The translations under genes were made by a program, and so were the position numbers. Below the pieces are notes generated by a model. The model was not told the origin of the DNA and ran no database searches. It saw only the letters and a list, made by a program, of their open reading frames with translations. Below are positions 26,205 through 38,875 of a stretch of 64,000 nucleotides of DNA, piece by piece. Source of the stretch: Phylloscopus collybita (lineage: Eukaryota > Chordata > Aves > Passeriformes > Phylloscopidae). Position 1 is the first letter of the stretch. Each line of letters begins with the position of its first letter. The DNA is taken from NCBI GenBank assembly GCA_027886175.1, contig JAJNNQ010000002.1, positions 7,498,001 to 7,562,000 of the forward strand, written 5' to 3'.

Positions 26205-26682
26205 AGGGACCTGCTGGAGCAAGTCCAGAGGAGGGTGAGGAAGATGATCAGAGGACTGGAGCACCTCTCCCATGGAGATAGGCTGAGGCAGCTGGGGTTG
26301 TTCAGTCTGGAGAAAAGAAAGCTCCAGGGAGTCCTTGGAGCACCTCCCAGTTCCTACCTAAAGGGGCAACAAGAGAGCTGGAGAAGGACTTCTGACAAGG
26401 ACATGAAGTGATAGAACAAGGGGGAACAGCTTCAGACTAAGAGAGTAGGTTAAAAAGAGGTATTAGGAAGAAATTCTTTACTGTGATGGTGGTGAGGCAC
26501 TGGCATAGGTTGCCCAGTAAAGTTGTGGATTCCCCATCTCTGGAAGTATTTGAGGCTGGGTTGTATGGGCCTTTGAGCACCCTGGTCTGAGTGGAAGGTG
26601 GCCCAGCCCATGGCAAGGGGTTAGGAAGTAGGTAGTCTTTAGGGTCCCCTCCAATTCAAACCATTCTATGTTCCTATGATAT
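26205..26682 (+). mobile_element. CR1 LINE, 5'-truncated 3' end
   Basis: The plus strand carries the standard avian CR1 3' region: a GACCTGCTGGAGCAAGTCCA start, GATCAGAGGACTGGAGCACC, GGTTGTTCAGTCTGGAGAAA, TTGCCCAGTAAAGTTGTGGA, and the end CCATTCTATGTTCCTATGAT. About 480 bp of the 3' end remain. This is usual for CR1, whose target-primed insertions are mostly 5' truncated and do not make long target duplications. The coding frame is broken by many substitutions and small indels, so it cannot move. It belongs to a different CR1 subfamily from the copies at 38.5 and 48.5 kb, judged by its terminal words. Confidence 0.9.
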
Positions 26683-26689
26683 TGGTACA

Positions 26690-28677
26690 CACAGACATGT
26701 ATGGCAGCTTCACCTAAGCTGTGATACATCCACAACCTGTAACAGAGAAAGTGTTCCCACCTAGAACTTGGCAATTCTCCACTGCACCACCAGACACACA
26801 GTGCTCAATGAGACTGGCAGAACATGGCAGTCAAAATGTCTGTGTCCCTAAAGAAATCCAAAAGTGACTGACTATCAGTCTCTAATCCTCCACCAGTCCT
26901 GCAGAATTGCTTTCATTCAGTCTTCCTTGTGTTCTTACCTGGTATCACATGGACTCCTTCATGCTCCTCCTATTGAAAGCACAAGCCTTGATCATCTGTT
27001 AGGAGGGCACAGTGAATGTTACATGAGTGAATTCTTGGATTTTTTTTTTTTCTTTGTGAACAGTTGAAGTTGCTTCTGGAGGACATAAATGCCTCTTCTG
27101 ACTGTCTCAACTCTGTCTTAATTTTTGATGCTGAGGATATTCAAGAAGAACAGGTCATGTTGCATGGGATGTAGGAAGCTTAACGCACAAATCGCAGACC
27201 TTCTGTCTCATTCATAAAGAAGTAATAGGAGATTTTGTTTTCTCTTAAATAAATCTTTTGATTAACAAGATGATGATGGGCATTTTTTAAAAAAATGACA
27301 CAGCAGTAATAATAAAAAGGTCTGCTTGCTTTTTGTTCCATATTATACAATGATTTGCCTGAAAGAGGTATCAATTATATTTGTGTAAGAACTTTTTTTC
27401 CTCACTGGTTTTAGCCCTGTGTGTTACACTGATTAAGGGGAATTGATCTTTGCTGCCACAAGGAAATGGGAAAACATGAGCTCAGTGCTGTATAAGATGT
27501 GCTCGAGGGCCATAATTTGAGCCAAGAGGAACACTTTGTGGCTTAGACCATGCAGACAAGTCTATCAAATGTACAACGTGTCATATACAGATTTCTGTTT
27601 AGTGGACCTTTCTGTCCCAGCCTCCACATTTATCACTGTCTCCCTGACAGGAGCTCTGCCCTGTTATCCTGGCTTGTATGTCATTTATCAGTGTTAAGTA
27701 CAACAAAAGAGTATCTCTTTAAACCCCCTTTACCCTTTCACATGCTTCTACCCCTGAATAATGATATCTGTCTCTGCAGCCACAAATATTCAATTTCATC
27801 CTTTCCTTTGTATTACATTAGTTGCTCAAAAGTGATTAAATGACATTAGTGCACTTTAAAATGAAAATTATTATATTATTGTTGGAGTCATGCGTAAGAG
27901 AAGAGATAAAAGCATTTGGGTGCTTTTGCCCCCTTTTTAGGCCTGTCAAGGCAAAAGAATTTTGTATATATATGTATATACAAAAAAACCCCCATCCACA
28001 AAGTCAAAATTTGCAACACCACTTCAGCCCAAATCACATAGCCCCAAGCCCAAAGCTGAATTTTCAGCTGTGAGTATAAATAGCTCTGCCCAAAGGAAAT
28101 AACATAAATTATGACATAAAAACAGACATTAAAATAACATTAATGGTCTTTGAACATACTTTCACATATGACTATTGCATTTATCTTATTCAAGAACAAA
28201 GAGGAAAGAGGTGAAAATGGGCCACGGAAACCTTACAAAGGCTACACAAAAAGTGTAGCAACACTGAGAACAGTTTCTAGAAGAGATGTTTTCAAGCAGC
28301 ATTTCATGGCCATGCCTGCTGCCATGTTTTATAGCAACAGACAGCCTTTATAGGAAGTTGGTAACATGCTGGGAATCATAAGCTTCATAGAATTTATGTT
28401 TAGCTACTGCCTCACTAGACATTTTATAGAGATGTGTTAGCAACTCTGTATAACAGGTATGGTTCAGGCTCAGGTTATTAATTATAGCTTGGAGATTCAA
28501 TTTATAATCAATAAAAAACCCAAATGAATTGCCAGTTAGAAACTTTGCTTCTCATTTTCTCGTGTGTACATACGCATAAATCATCCAGTTCTCACACCTC
28601 CTGCTCTATTTCCCAGGCTTATTTTCCAGTTCTCTTTCTGAAAGGCAGAAACACCTCATCCTTCATGTTTTTCCCAG
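26690..28677. other. Unannotated sequence
   Basis: No gene or family recognised. There is a T/TA-rich stretch at 27962-27980 and AT-rich sequence at 27.8-28.5 kb. Confidence 0.45.
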
Positions 28678-28951
28678 CCTCCTCATGCTCCTGCACTGGT
28701 TGGATGCATTCCCTGGCACTCCTCATCACTGTGTTGGATCCTTTCAGACACCACTTACAGGATGCTGGGACCTTCAGTCTTGGGCACAGCAGTGAAGGAA
28801 TATCTGCAGGGGAGAGAGCACTGCATGGCACAGCTCCTGCAAAGTGATGGCACAGGGAAGGGTGAAAGGATCCCTCTCACTACTCCAGATCTGGATCCTG
28901 AGACAGACATCATTTCTGCAACACGAGTCAAAGCCTCTGTGACAAAGAAGG
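28678..28951 (+). CDS. Candidate internal coding exon, unknown gene
   Basis: A strong acceptor (CTTCATGTTTTTCCCAG, ending 28677) and a strong donor (G/GTAAGTTT, GT at 28952-28953) bound 274 nt with one frame open for 91 codons plus one base. The frame begins PPHAPALVGC and includes the segment TAVKEYLQGREHCMAQLL, then a hydrophilic stretch containing GKGERIPLTTPDLDPETD, and ends VTKKG. No domain, signal peptide or membrane span is recognisable. The second half looks more protein-like than the first, so the true acceptor might be a later AG, for example the one ending at 28746. There is no neighbouring exon to link it to. This is the best-formed internal exon candidate in the window, but pairs of good splice sites around an open frame also occur by chance in a region of this size. 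Confidence 0.3.
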
Positions 28952-28959
28952 GTAAGTTT

Positions 28960-30395
28960 CTGTATGGTGAAAGTACCTGATGCTGAAGGAATGCCCAGGA
29001 AAGGATTATTGGATAAAAACCAGGTCACCTGCTCCTGAAGCTGGTACAACAACAGGAATACAAGGAAATGGACACATGGAAATGGGGGAGAAATTTGGAA
29101 GGTAGGGTGTCTCCAGAAGCTCTTGATTCTCAGGTCTGGTAGCTGAAAAGGTTCTTGGGGTGTCTAGGAGCTGGAGGCTCCTTGCTATCCCTGAGCAAAT
29201 TTTTCTTTTGTATTTGTATCCTTGTGACCATTTTCTTTCAATGTGGTAATTAAGAGTCTGGCCATATATCCTGCTAATTGCCTTCTCTTGTTTTGCCATT
29301 GAGTTTACTTGATCCCCTGCATACCCTGGTCTTAAATACACTTAGCTGAAAATCACTATTTCTACTGTGTAGAGGAGGCAGGTTCTGGACCAGGATTTCA
29401 GCTGAGGGAAAAAAAAAAAACCCCTAATGGAGTTACAAAAAGGACCATATAATAGTGTTTGCAGCACTTTGTGTGCTGGCATGGCAGACTCTGGAGTCTG
29501 CTTTTCATTGACGAGTTGCTATCACAAACTGGAGATCTGGGAGCAAGCCTCTCACAGGGGCTGCCAACTGGCACAATACATTTTCCAACTGGCAAGCAAG
29601 TCCCAACCCTTGACTGTCCCAGGAGCACGTCTGGAAGGCAGTGAGTCAGTCTGAACCTCCTTTCTCTGGCTGCTCTGCAAAGACACCCCCAAAAGACCCA
29701 TTGTGGTGTGACCATCACATGTGTGCAATGCTTTGGATGAGCTCCTCTCAGACAAAGCCTTACTCAAAGCCACTACAGCAGCAGTTTTCCCAAAATGGGA
29801 TAAACTGACCTAACAGCCACTTCCCAGTAGAATCAGTGCCTACTCCTTTCCCTTTCCCTTGTCTCTGCTCTCTGCTACACACTCTTGTCATTAACCTTGT
29901 GGTAGGTACGTGGCTCTCTGATTCCCTCTGCAAATGGATGCTGCTCATTCACTCAGAAAAAACCCATTTTTTGTTCCTTGGTTACCAAAAATTGCAGGAG
30001 ACTGGACTGACAGGCAGCAGAAGGGACTGAGGAGAACAGAGATGGTGCACAGGAGATAGTGAGAGCAGTGTCTGAGTGTAGGAAAAGGGCACAAGACTCG
30101 TGTCTGTTTTTAGGGCAGGAGTGAGCCATTAGACCAGCCCAGAAGATCATGACTCTTACCTTGATATATCCTTAGCTCTCCCAGGAATTTCACTCCTGGT
30201 ACAGCTGAAGGCAGCCTTCTCACAACTGCCCTGGGGCTGGTGGCTCACAGCTGCCACACAATCAGCTCATGACCTTTCAGTCATTTCCAATGATGAGCTC
30301 CCATCTTATGGGAGCTATTTTTTTGGGTGTTAGCTCCAAATGTATCAGTTAATATTTTGCACCTTGAATGAATTTTACTGTGTTTCCATTATTTC
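28960..30395. other. Unannotated sequence
   Basis: No gene or repeat recognised. A short A12 run lies near 29409-29420. Confidence 0.45.
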
Positions 30396-30560
30396 AGTCT
30401 GAAGCACCATGCAATCCCCCCTTGTACCACATACCAGTTCTTCTCTGTTGGGAACACCTCCTAGCTTTGTGCCATCAACACACACCATCAAATGCTCCTG
30501 ACATTTGTGCCAACTGAGTGTTTGCATTTAGGCTTTCAACAAACCACATGGTACTTCACA
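30396..30560 (-). mobile_element. Ancient CR1-like LINE relic, small fragment
   Basis: The plus strand reads CCTCCTAGCTTTGTGCCATC followed by CTCCTGACATTTGTGCCAA. This matches the order CTCCCAGCTTTGTATCATC ... CTTTTTGTGCCAAGG in the reverse complement of old amniote CR1 ORF2. The likely element therefore points to the minus strand. Divergence is high and the edges are uncertain. Confidence 0.4.
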
Positions 30561-30818
30561 TACCCTGATGGAGCATGGCTAAACCCCATATTGTCACTTG
30601 GTGAAACCTTTGGTGCTAAACACCCTCCTGGCGAGATTGTGTAACTCCCACTGAAATCACAAGGGGTCCTGGCGGGGATGAGAGTGTGTCAGGCCACTGT
30701 GCAGAACAGGCTGGAAAGTTTGGGACCAATAAGTCTAAGTTGTGAAGAAAATGATTTGAATATGCCAGTGTTTTTTTAGGGTAAATTTTGGAGCTTTTTA
30801 TTGATCAATACAATGAAA

Positions 30819-30841
30819 CCCCTCCCCCCCCACCCCGCCCC
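30819..30841 (-). other. Compact G-quadruplex motif on the minus strand
   Basis: The plus strand is C4-T-C8-A-C4-G-C4. The minus strand therefore has four G-runs of at least four bases separated by single bases, the most stable class of predicted G-quadruplex; the plus strand could form an i-motif. It stands alone in AT-rich DNA, without a CpG island. Confidence 0.7.
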
Positions 30842-31841
30842 ATCCTGTGTTTAAACAAAATTACAGTGAATTGCTCAAAGGCAAAACAAAATTCTCTGCT
30901 CAGCTGTTTGGCTCACATTCATCTCCCTTTACTCCTATAGAAGTGACATTTTAATTAACTGTGTCAGGTGGATGTGTAACATCTCTGCTGAAAAGCCTGT
31001 ATCTGCTCAGCTGTGTGTCATAGTTTCTATACCAGCACGATCTACCAGAGGTCACGCTTTTGTGGCAGGAGTATCCAAATTCTAAACAAATACCTCCTAA
31101 TACATAATCTGTCTAAGCTTTTCTTCTACTTGCACAAATGTATGGAAAGTAGTGATTTACATACACATTTTTTTCTAAAAGCAAGCAAATAAAATTCTAT
31201 AGCAGGATCAAAAATCAGTTCTTTGTGGGTAATAAACAGTTTTGCATGGGACTGGCTGAGTAAATGGTAGTGATTTTGTTCCTCGAGTGAGTGCTTTTAG
31301 CTATGAATACCTAAGTGTGCAAATGTAAACCGCTGCTTCTGCAAATATATGTGCAGCTCTGAGGTTCACTTTCTGTGAATGTTAATGGACACAGAATTCA
31401 ATCACATGAATATTCAAAGAAAGTGAACACAAAAGCAGCACAAGGGTGGTTGAAGCAAACAGATGTAAAAATGTAAGCCCAGAATCATGGTTTCCCCTGC
31501 CTTGCCAGTGCGAGTGCCTTCAACTTTGAGAGCTTAACAGTATTGACCAGGTTCTGAATTTTTCAGGTAAATATAATGCAGGATAAGCTGTGACACTCCA
31601 CAGACTCTTGTGAGGAACATATCAGTTGTGTCAGGAAGTCTGATTTGGATCTGAAGCTTTCCTAGTCAACTGTCAGCTTAGACCTACACGGAACGCTGTG
31701 GTGCAGGAAATACTTCTGTTGGGATGACAAGGATATGGTCAAAGAAGAGGATCACTAGCTTTATGAGAGTCCCTTGTCAACCAGGAGTCAGGGAAATGAT
31801 ATTTGTGAAATTCTGTGAAAGGGAAAGGATGAAGGTGAGGA

Positions 31842-31870
31842 TTTTTTTTTTTTTATTATTATTATTATTT
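31842..31870. repeat. T13 followed by (ATT)n
   Basis: Thirteen T, then five ATT units. A simple microsatellite. Confidence 0.95.
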
Positions 31871-32838
31871 TACAAAATAACAACGTATGGTGGGGTTCAA
31901 ATTGTAACTGTGTGATTTTAACATCAGTGAACAGGAGGAAGAAACAAAGGAGGAATGGAAATCTATATATACACTTATGCATGTACTTGAACATATATTC
32001 TCAATCTATCACCTTTAGACGTGCCCACTTAGCTGCAGCTGTGAGTGGGAACCTCTGAAAGAGTCACTGAAGCAGGAGTGGGCACACAAATAGAGTAAAA
32101 CTCCAGGTGGCTGGAGTGCTGCATTTTGTTATTCAGGAACTTTCCTGATGCATTTTAATTTTACCCATAAAGAAATCACACATGGACGCAATCTACAGGG
32201 AAAGAACATTGGAGGTTATGAGCGAAACCAGTTACAATTAAAGAGAGGCAATTCAGACCTTTGGAAAAGCAAATGGCATTTTCCCAAGCACATCATTGAG
32301 CACAGTCAGTGGGAGCTCACCACACATCAGTAATGTGAGTAAATGGCAACTCCCCTGGGGAAACTAAAGGGAAACTGAGGCACGTGGGTGACTGGCTGGA
32401 ACTCTGATTCTCCAAAGCACTTAAATATATGCTTCAAACATGGGCCATCCTCATTGATTGCAAATGCTGTTTTCCTGAACTTAGTAGCTGTTTGTCTCAA
32501 ATCCCTTCTCCTTAAAAGAGGGATGATGTGATGGCTGTGCTTAGAATCATTCTATGGTTAGAAGTATGCATCAATTTTGTTTGGTGAGAAAAAAGCTACA
32601 CATTTGGCTGAAGGCCAGAGCAGGAGAGGGTCAGAGATGGGCTTGGGACAGAAATATTGTTGAGAACATCAGGCACAACCATCACTGGGGTATGATGGCA
32701 ATAGGAAGTGAGGAAGAGCAAGAACTGAGACTGCAGGTGACAGATGAAATACAAAAGTATGTAGGAAGCCTCAGGAAGATGCACTGTTGAATCTGTGTTG
32801 CTGTTTCAATGGAAATTAAATGTAGGGTGCTTACTTAC

Positions 32839-32911
32839 CATGCAGAGTACACAGGAACCAGCCTGGAGCTTCCTAGATAGCCATGTGCTGCATCAGCAGA
32901 AGTGAGGGATA
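32839..32911 (-). other. Exon-like segment on the minus strand, 73 nt
   Basis: On the minus strand, an acceptor GAGCCTTTCCACAG lies just before 32911 and a consensus donor G/GTAAGTAAG follows 32839. One frame is open across the segment (SLTSADAAHGYLGSSRLV...), while the other two contain stops. It could be a small coding exon or part of a lncRNA. I recognise no protein, and such pairings occur by chance. Confidence 0.2.
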
Positions 32912-33169
32912 CTGTGGAAAGGCTCATCTTCCCTCATTCACTTTGTAAGGTGGCCAAGACTTGGCAGGGCAGAAATCAGCGCATTTCTTTTCAGTATATT
33001 TCCTTCTAATTCTGTTCTTAAAAACTAAGACAAACCCGTGCAGTGATTCGTGCAAGCTCTATGTGCAGAATCTCCGTTTCTTCTTGATACCTTCATTTCT
33101 GCCACACAGCAACTTGTTTCTCTAATAGCTACAGAGGAATATGGATTATATTTATTTGTTTAGTTAATA

Positions 33170-33480
33170 GGAAGGGTTTGGGTTATGTAATCAATCTAGT
33201 AGGTCTTGAAGTCTGTTCCAGCAGCTTAACAGCTGACAACAGACCCTCAATAATCAAATCTAAATTAATTTTCAATGAAATTAAATACTACCTTTCATTA
33301 TTCTATCTTATTGGCACCTTGTCAACTGCTATTTTACTGATACTCCTCCAGAAAAATGAGATCTGATAAAAATTTGCATTTCAGTTTGCATTATTTATCA
33401 GAATTTTAGACTTCATAAATGTGTCACAATGATAATAACTGCAACTCTCTGCACAGTTGCACGAAGACCTACCAAAACTG
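33170..33480. promoter_or_regulatory. AT-rich CNE-like segment
   Basis: Dense in TAATT/ATTAA words, with long stretches lacking CpG and simple repeats. In my judgement the composition resembles vertebrate conserved noncoding elements. No alignment was available, so this is only a candidate. Confidence 0.2.
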
Positions 33481-33489
33481 CAGCACACA

Positions 33490-36400
33490 GCATCACTTAT
33501 TCTCCGTGGTTCCAACACAAAATAACTCCCTCCCTAATCCACCCAGTGTCAGCACCTCCTGACTCTTCTGGAAATGCCACCAAATGATTTGGAGAGGTTA
33601 TAAAGGTGACTGAAATCAATTTAATCAAAATGATTGTGCACATTGATAAATGGGGAGATCTGCTGTGGTTAACTTATGGAAAATTGTGGGAAAGGCTGGT
33701 GCTGACTGCTTTTCTTTTTTTCCTCGATGAGGTGATCTGGTGAAAAAGCAGAATTTGAGTAGGTTGCAACCCCCCCTAACTGGAGTCATTTAGGAAGCAG
33801 GCACATAGTCTACACCAGCCACGTGGGGTCCCTCTACATTCAGTGGAGAGACACCTTCCTCCCTCTTATTGTGGCCTCTCAGAGCTTATGCTGAGGGACC
33901 ACTGTGATTTTGGACAATCCTTCCTCAGGAAGTCTTAATTTTCTTGGCTGGGGTTTGCCGAAAGTGCTGCCTTAAAAGAAAATATCTCTTTGAGTGTATT
34001 TTTCACAAAACCCAGTGTTCTTTGAAAATGTTCTGATCCTTCGCTTTGAACAGTATCCAAACTGAAATAAAACCTAAACAATCTTTTTCCATATTCCAAT
34101 ACTCTCTGCCTTCTTTCCATTTTTTCTCTTTATTTTCCTTTGCTTTTCCAGTGGAAGGAAAATAGAACAGAAAACACAGGGAGTGTGAGGATGATTAAGC
34201 CTATATAACTAACCTGTTAAAGGCTTTCTAAACATACAGCCAGCAATCTGCTTGGGAGTCTCAGGGCAAGTATGGCTTCACCATAGGATATTCTCTGCAG
34301 AGCTGTATGGGATTAAGTGAGCAGGGTTACCTCTTCACTTTCTCCTCAGCCATTAGCCTGCAGCAATCTGCTCTCCACACTCCCAGGCTGCTCAGAGTTG
34401 AAGGGACATGAGAGAATTTAGAGTAATGGCTCATTTCTGCCAGGTCTGTGCCCTGGTAGCAGACAGTCCCTCCTTCCATCAACCTGGTGGCTCAAAGCAG
34501 GCAGGATGCTGCAAGTCAAACAGAGCAGCCTGGTTGATTATTCTGCAAATATTTTGCTTCTTCAAATTTGCTTACATACCAAAATATGGGTTTAGCTGAT
34601 AAAAGCCAACAGCTCCATCAGAGTTCATTACAATCTACCAGGCAAATACTCAGTAATTTCCAAATTAGTCCATGGACTACAATACATTTAAGTCATCTTC
34701 GTAATCTCTCTAGTAAAAAAGGCCCACCGTTATAAGAATTACCTAAACATGGATTTACCAGACAGATAGCTTGCAATGTAAATGACTTGTGTTTGGATAG
34801 GTAGAATGCATATCAAAATGCATGCTCAAATGAGGGACCATATTGACTCTCTCCGAGTTGTTATGGTCTATTAGATAAATATTATCTTGGTTCAGGATAG
34901 TGGTAGTTTTCTATATGCACAGTTTCCTGATAAGCCATATGGACTCTCAGATAAAATTGTGCCTTCAGATTTCAAAAGTGATATGGCTGAATAGCTGTAA
35001 TGAGTACGAGGAGGCTCCTGTTAACCAATTAATCAGAATGTGTCACTGAATGCCCCCTCCCTGTTTTGTGTTAGGATGTGTTACAATACCCACACAGCAA
35101 ACATGCACTGCTCAGTGGTATTTTGGCAAAAAACACATGCCAGGGGCATGGCAGCCAATCTCTGTATAAGAATGGTGGTTGTATTAGTATCCCTGCACTT
35201 CTGTAATTCCAGTCATCTTATTATTATTTTTCATCCTGTTCACACAAACGCACACAGACTTACAACCACTGCTCACTGATATTAACAGAAAGAATTTTAA
35301 TGGTGTGAAAGACATGGATTTCCATCACACTTTGCTTTTTCTCACTTAATAATAATGTACTAAACACATTTTTCATCATCACTGGCAAAAACTCAGTGGA
35401 TTTACATTTCATCTACAAGGAATGTGAGCTCCAGGGATGCCTGCACAACCGGTAATGTTCATGTTAACTAAACGAGCATGGGACACAAACCAAGAGAAAA
35501 ACCATTTGCTGAAGCCAAGTCCAAGCTTTGCAGGTGACACCCCAAGCAACTTCTCCCTCCTTAATAAACGCAGGGATTTCTCCAGTGCATTTGTACACCA
35601 CACTGATGTGGAAAATCACGTGGCGAATTCCAGTTTATTTCAAGTGACTGTGTTTCTTAGAGCTGACTATTTACTTCCTTCTGGCTACACCTTGCAAAAG
35701 AGGTCTCTTGTTACCACATAAAAAACTGTGACTTCAAGAGGACAAAAAATGACATTATTTCTGGATAAATTAAATTTTGTTCAATTTTTCCTCATCATTA
35801 CGGAGTAAATTTTCTCCTGAAGAGCAACACAAAGATGTGCCTACACAGCATGGTTCAGCATTATGCAGAGATAACTGAGGCAACCTTAGGGTACCACAGG
35901 CCTTGTGACTTCTGGTGTGTTTTCCCATAACTGTGTCTCAGACTGGGCAGCACACCAATGCATAAGTACCTGGTAAAAAGTTTTTTAAAAAGATGTAAAA
36001 TGGTATCGCAGCAGAAAAAGTGCCACGTGGCTGCTGTGCTGGATGCTCTCAGATGGCTGCAGAGGGTGAGTCTCACTTTGGGAAAAGGGATGGTGCAGAT
36101 ACAGGCAAGGCCACGAATGCCATGACATTATTCCTCACAAATGGGTTAAGTAATTTTAGGTTTAGACCATTGCTTATTTTACCTGCAGACCTCAGAAGTT
36201 AAGGCAGCAGACAACATATTATAAAAATAATTTTAACAGGTGAGAAATGTAACTTCATTTGGTCCTCTGTTCCATGACTTCCTTGTTATCTTAATATTAT
36301 TTGAAAGTAGTTCTGCTTTGAATGGCTAAATTCGTTCTCTGAAGCATGCTGCTGAAATGTAAACATCATACAACTTTGATTTCCTCTGAATAGAGAACAC

Positions 36401-38000
36401 ATGCTGTTCCTGCAAAGAACATACAAGATTGCCACACTTTAAGAAATCAAATGTTAATTATGACTGGGGATTGGAGGACACAATAAGCTTTTGCCCATTC
36501 ATTGTGGCCAAAGATAATTTCCAAGTCTCTATAAAAATTGTATTTTGCAGATCTGTTTAGACCCTTGTATTTTATTAGGAGAGAAGTACTTCCAGCCCCT
36601 AGTCCTGGCAGAGGAAGCTGTGGCTGCAGGCACTGTCTAATGCTCTTCCTACCTTTGCAAAGAGGACATCAGCATCTTGCCTGTGCTCATGTTCACAGCC
36701 ATCCTCCCATGAAGGAGTGTTAAAATTTTCAGCTTTAAACAGATCTCCTGTGCTGTAAACGTGCTGTTGAAGCTTTTATCGGCCAAGTTACACAATGATG
36801 TTTTTCTTTCTGTGTACATTAGTTTGTATGTCAAACTTCCAATGTGAAAATAACACCATTGTAAGCCTGAAGCATTAAGAGGTGTCAAAAGAAAACCAAC
36901 TGCAATCAGTTGCTTTATCTTCCCAAAAATTTGACCACAGGCAAATGAAGACGTGGCCTGGGTTTCCACCAAACCAAAGCTGCACACTTTGTAGAAGTTT
37001 TGAATTCTGTTTTCCAGGCTTTAATAGTTTATGCAGCTTATTTTGACAATGAAAGATGAAAAGTGGGAAAGAGCTGAACATTGAGTATTGCAAAATTTTG
37101 TTTCTGCACCCTGTGTTTCAAAGCACCTTTGGCACTGCCAGACTCTGAAGCCAGCAGACCACTCTGTGGCTGGCTCTTCTGAAGGCAGCCCTCCCTTCCA
37201 TTCTCTAAGGAAGGCTGCTCTCAGGAGATTTCCACCACAGCCCAGACTCTATTCAAAAGGCTCAGATAGGCTTGAATAAACATCTGACCTTCTTGAGGAA
37301 GAAAATGTAAACTTCCCTCCCCTCCCACCCAAGCTGGGATTCTTTTAGGTTCTTTTCTACTATTTGTCTTTATTTATCAAGCAAAGAAAGTGTGTTTGAC
37401 CCTGTATAAGAACAGAAGATTTTCACACTTGAAGGAGTTTTCAGCTATAATGGAAACAAGTGAAGAGTTCAAAATTGTGAATAAATATTAAGTTTGTGGG
37501 AAGGATGTTTTTAAGATTTTATACTGGGAAGAGTAAAAAGAATAAATAAACCCCCAGCTACACAGCACATGATGAGCCCCATTTCCAGCTCTGGGTGACA
37601 ACTGTGCTTGTAATTATACTGCAGATTTTGTGGAAAAAGTGCAGAACTGTGTGGCTTGATCAGCCAGGATTTCATGTTTTTATTTTACCAGAGCACTGCT
37701 ATTTTCAGTGAATTTTAATGTGTGCCATCAAACCCCAAAAGTAACTTAAGCAGATGTTGGTTTTCTTCTTTATTAAATGCACATCTTTTCTCTTGCCTTT
37801 TTCACTGAACACTTCATGTCCTCCTCCAAATTGTTCTAGGTTCAGCCTCCAAGAGAGTAGTGAGGGAAAATCAGGCCATTTAAAAATAAAATAGATTACT
37901 TCTGCACAGCTTTCTTTAATCAAAACCATTATAACTGAAGGCTCAGAGCCTTGATTACACCTCTTCAGAGGGCACCCCTTGATTTTTGCGCGACATCTCT
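33490..38000. other. Unannotated sequence
   Basis: No gene or known repeat could be supported. The moderate open frame at 35437-35721 has no recognisable domain and no clear splice sites. Confidence 0.45.
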
Positions 38001-38003
38001 GAT

Positions 38004-38031
38004 TATTTTATTTACTTATTTATTTATTTAT
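38004..38031. repeat. (TTTA)n microsatellite
   Basis: Short imperfect TTTA/TTAT repeat with one interruption (TTAC). Confidence 0.9.
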
Positions 38032-38281
38032 CAGCTTTTACTTTCGGCATTGATTTCTAGGTCACCGAGTTGAGGCTTTTCTTGTTTTAAATGGACTTGC
38101 TTCTTTCTCAGTGGCAGGTTATTTTTCTTGCAGGGGCTATGAAGTAAACATGCCTCTTTTTCAGAAGACGACAGAAATTCCCGTGATCACATATTCCTGG
38201 CGCTCTTTCTCTTTTGCCTTCCCCTAGCCCCTGTGGTGAGCAAGATTGGACCAAGAGTCATTCCTCCCGACCTCTCCCGAG

Positions 38282-38350
38282 CCCCTGCAGAGCTAAGGGC
38301 CAAAAGGTCATTTTCTCAGGTTCCCTCTGGAGGGAGAATCCAAAGGTCAT
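38282..38350. repeat. Diverged direct repeat, copy A
   Basis: It begins CCCCTGCAGA and runs through GGGCCAAAAGGTCATTTTCT to CCCTCTGGAGGGAGA. A similar segment starts at 39471 in the same orientation. Aligned by eye, the two share the initial 10-mer exactly and roughly two thirds of the rest. Copies of an AGGTCA-like word recur (38306, 38344 and later 39580). This may be an old duplication or an unnamed repeat family split by the CR1 at 38.5 kb. Confidence 0.35.
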
Positions 38351-38502
38351 TCCCTCCCTCCCCAACTTACCCCAAGTGCATCTGAGAGACATTTAAAACT
38401 CCTTTTAAGAGGGAGGGGAGAGACTGAATCCATGTGCTTTACCTACTGCCCCTCAACAGCCAGGAGATGTGAACCAGGGCTGCAATGAAATGTTTATCAT
38501 GG

Positions 38503-38875
38503 AATCCCAGAACTGTTTAGGTTGGAAAAGACCTTTACACCATCAAGTCCAACCATTTGCCAAACACTCCAAGTCCACCAATAAACCACATCCTTAAGTG
38601 CCACATCTACATGTCCTACAAATACCTACAGAGATGATGACTCTACCACATCCCTGGGCAGCCTGTGCCAATAACCCTTGATAACCCTTCCACTGAAGAA
38701 ACTTTTTCCTAATATTCAATCTGAACCTCTCCTTGCACAACTTGAGGCCATTTCCTGTTGTCCTACCACTTTTTACTCAAGAGGAGAGACCGACTGCTAT
38801 CTGGTTACAACCTCTCCTGTTGTAGAGAGCGATAAAGCCTCCCTTTTCTTCAAGTTGAACACCCCCAGATGTCCC
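38503..38875 (-). mobile_element. CR1 LINE, 5'-truncated, minus strand
   Basis: The plus strand starts with the reverse complement of a CR1 3' end (TTAGGTTGGAAAAGACCTTT, then CATCAAGTCCAACCATT). It continues in the expected order through AAGTGCCACATCTACATGTC, CCTGGGCAGCCTGTGCCAAT, TTGAGGCCATTTCCTGTTGT and TGTAGAGAGCGATAAAGCCT. Similarity fades after about 38870. About 370 bp remain. The terminal words are the same type as the CR1 at 48.5-49.7 kb, in opposite orientation, so the two copies can pair as inverted repeats about 11 kb apart. No functional frame remains. Confidence 0.9.

Larger units (their letters stand above)
30561..32838. other. Unannotated sequence with a C-tract
   Basis: No gene recognised. 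It contains the C-rich tract at 30819-30841 and a T13(ATT)5 simple repeat at 31842-31870. CNE-like AT-rich words occur around 31.1-31.4 kb. Confidence 0.45.
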
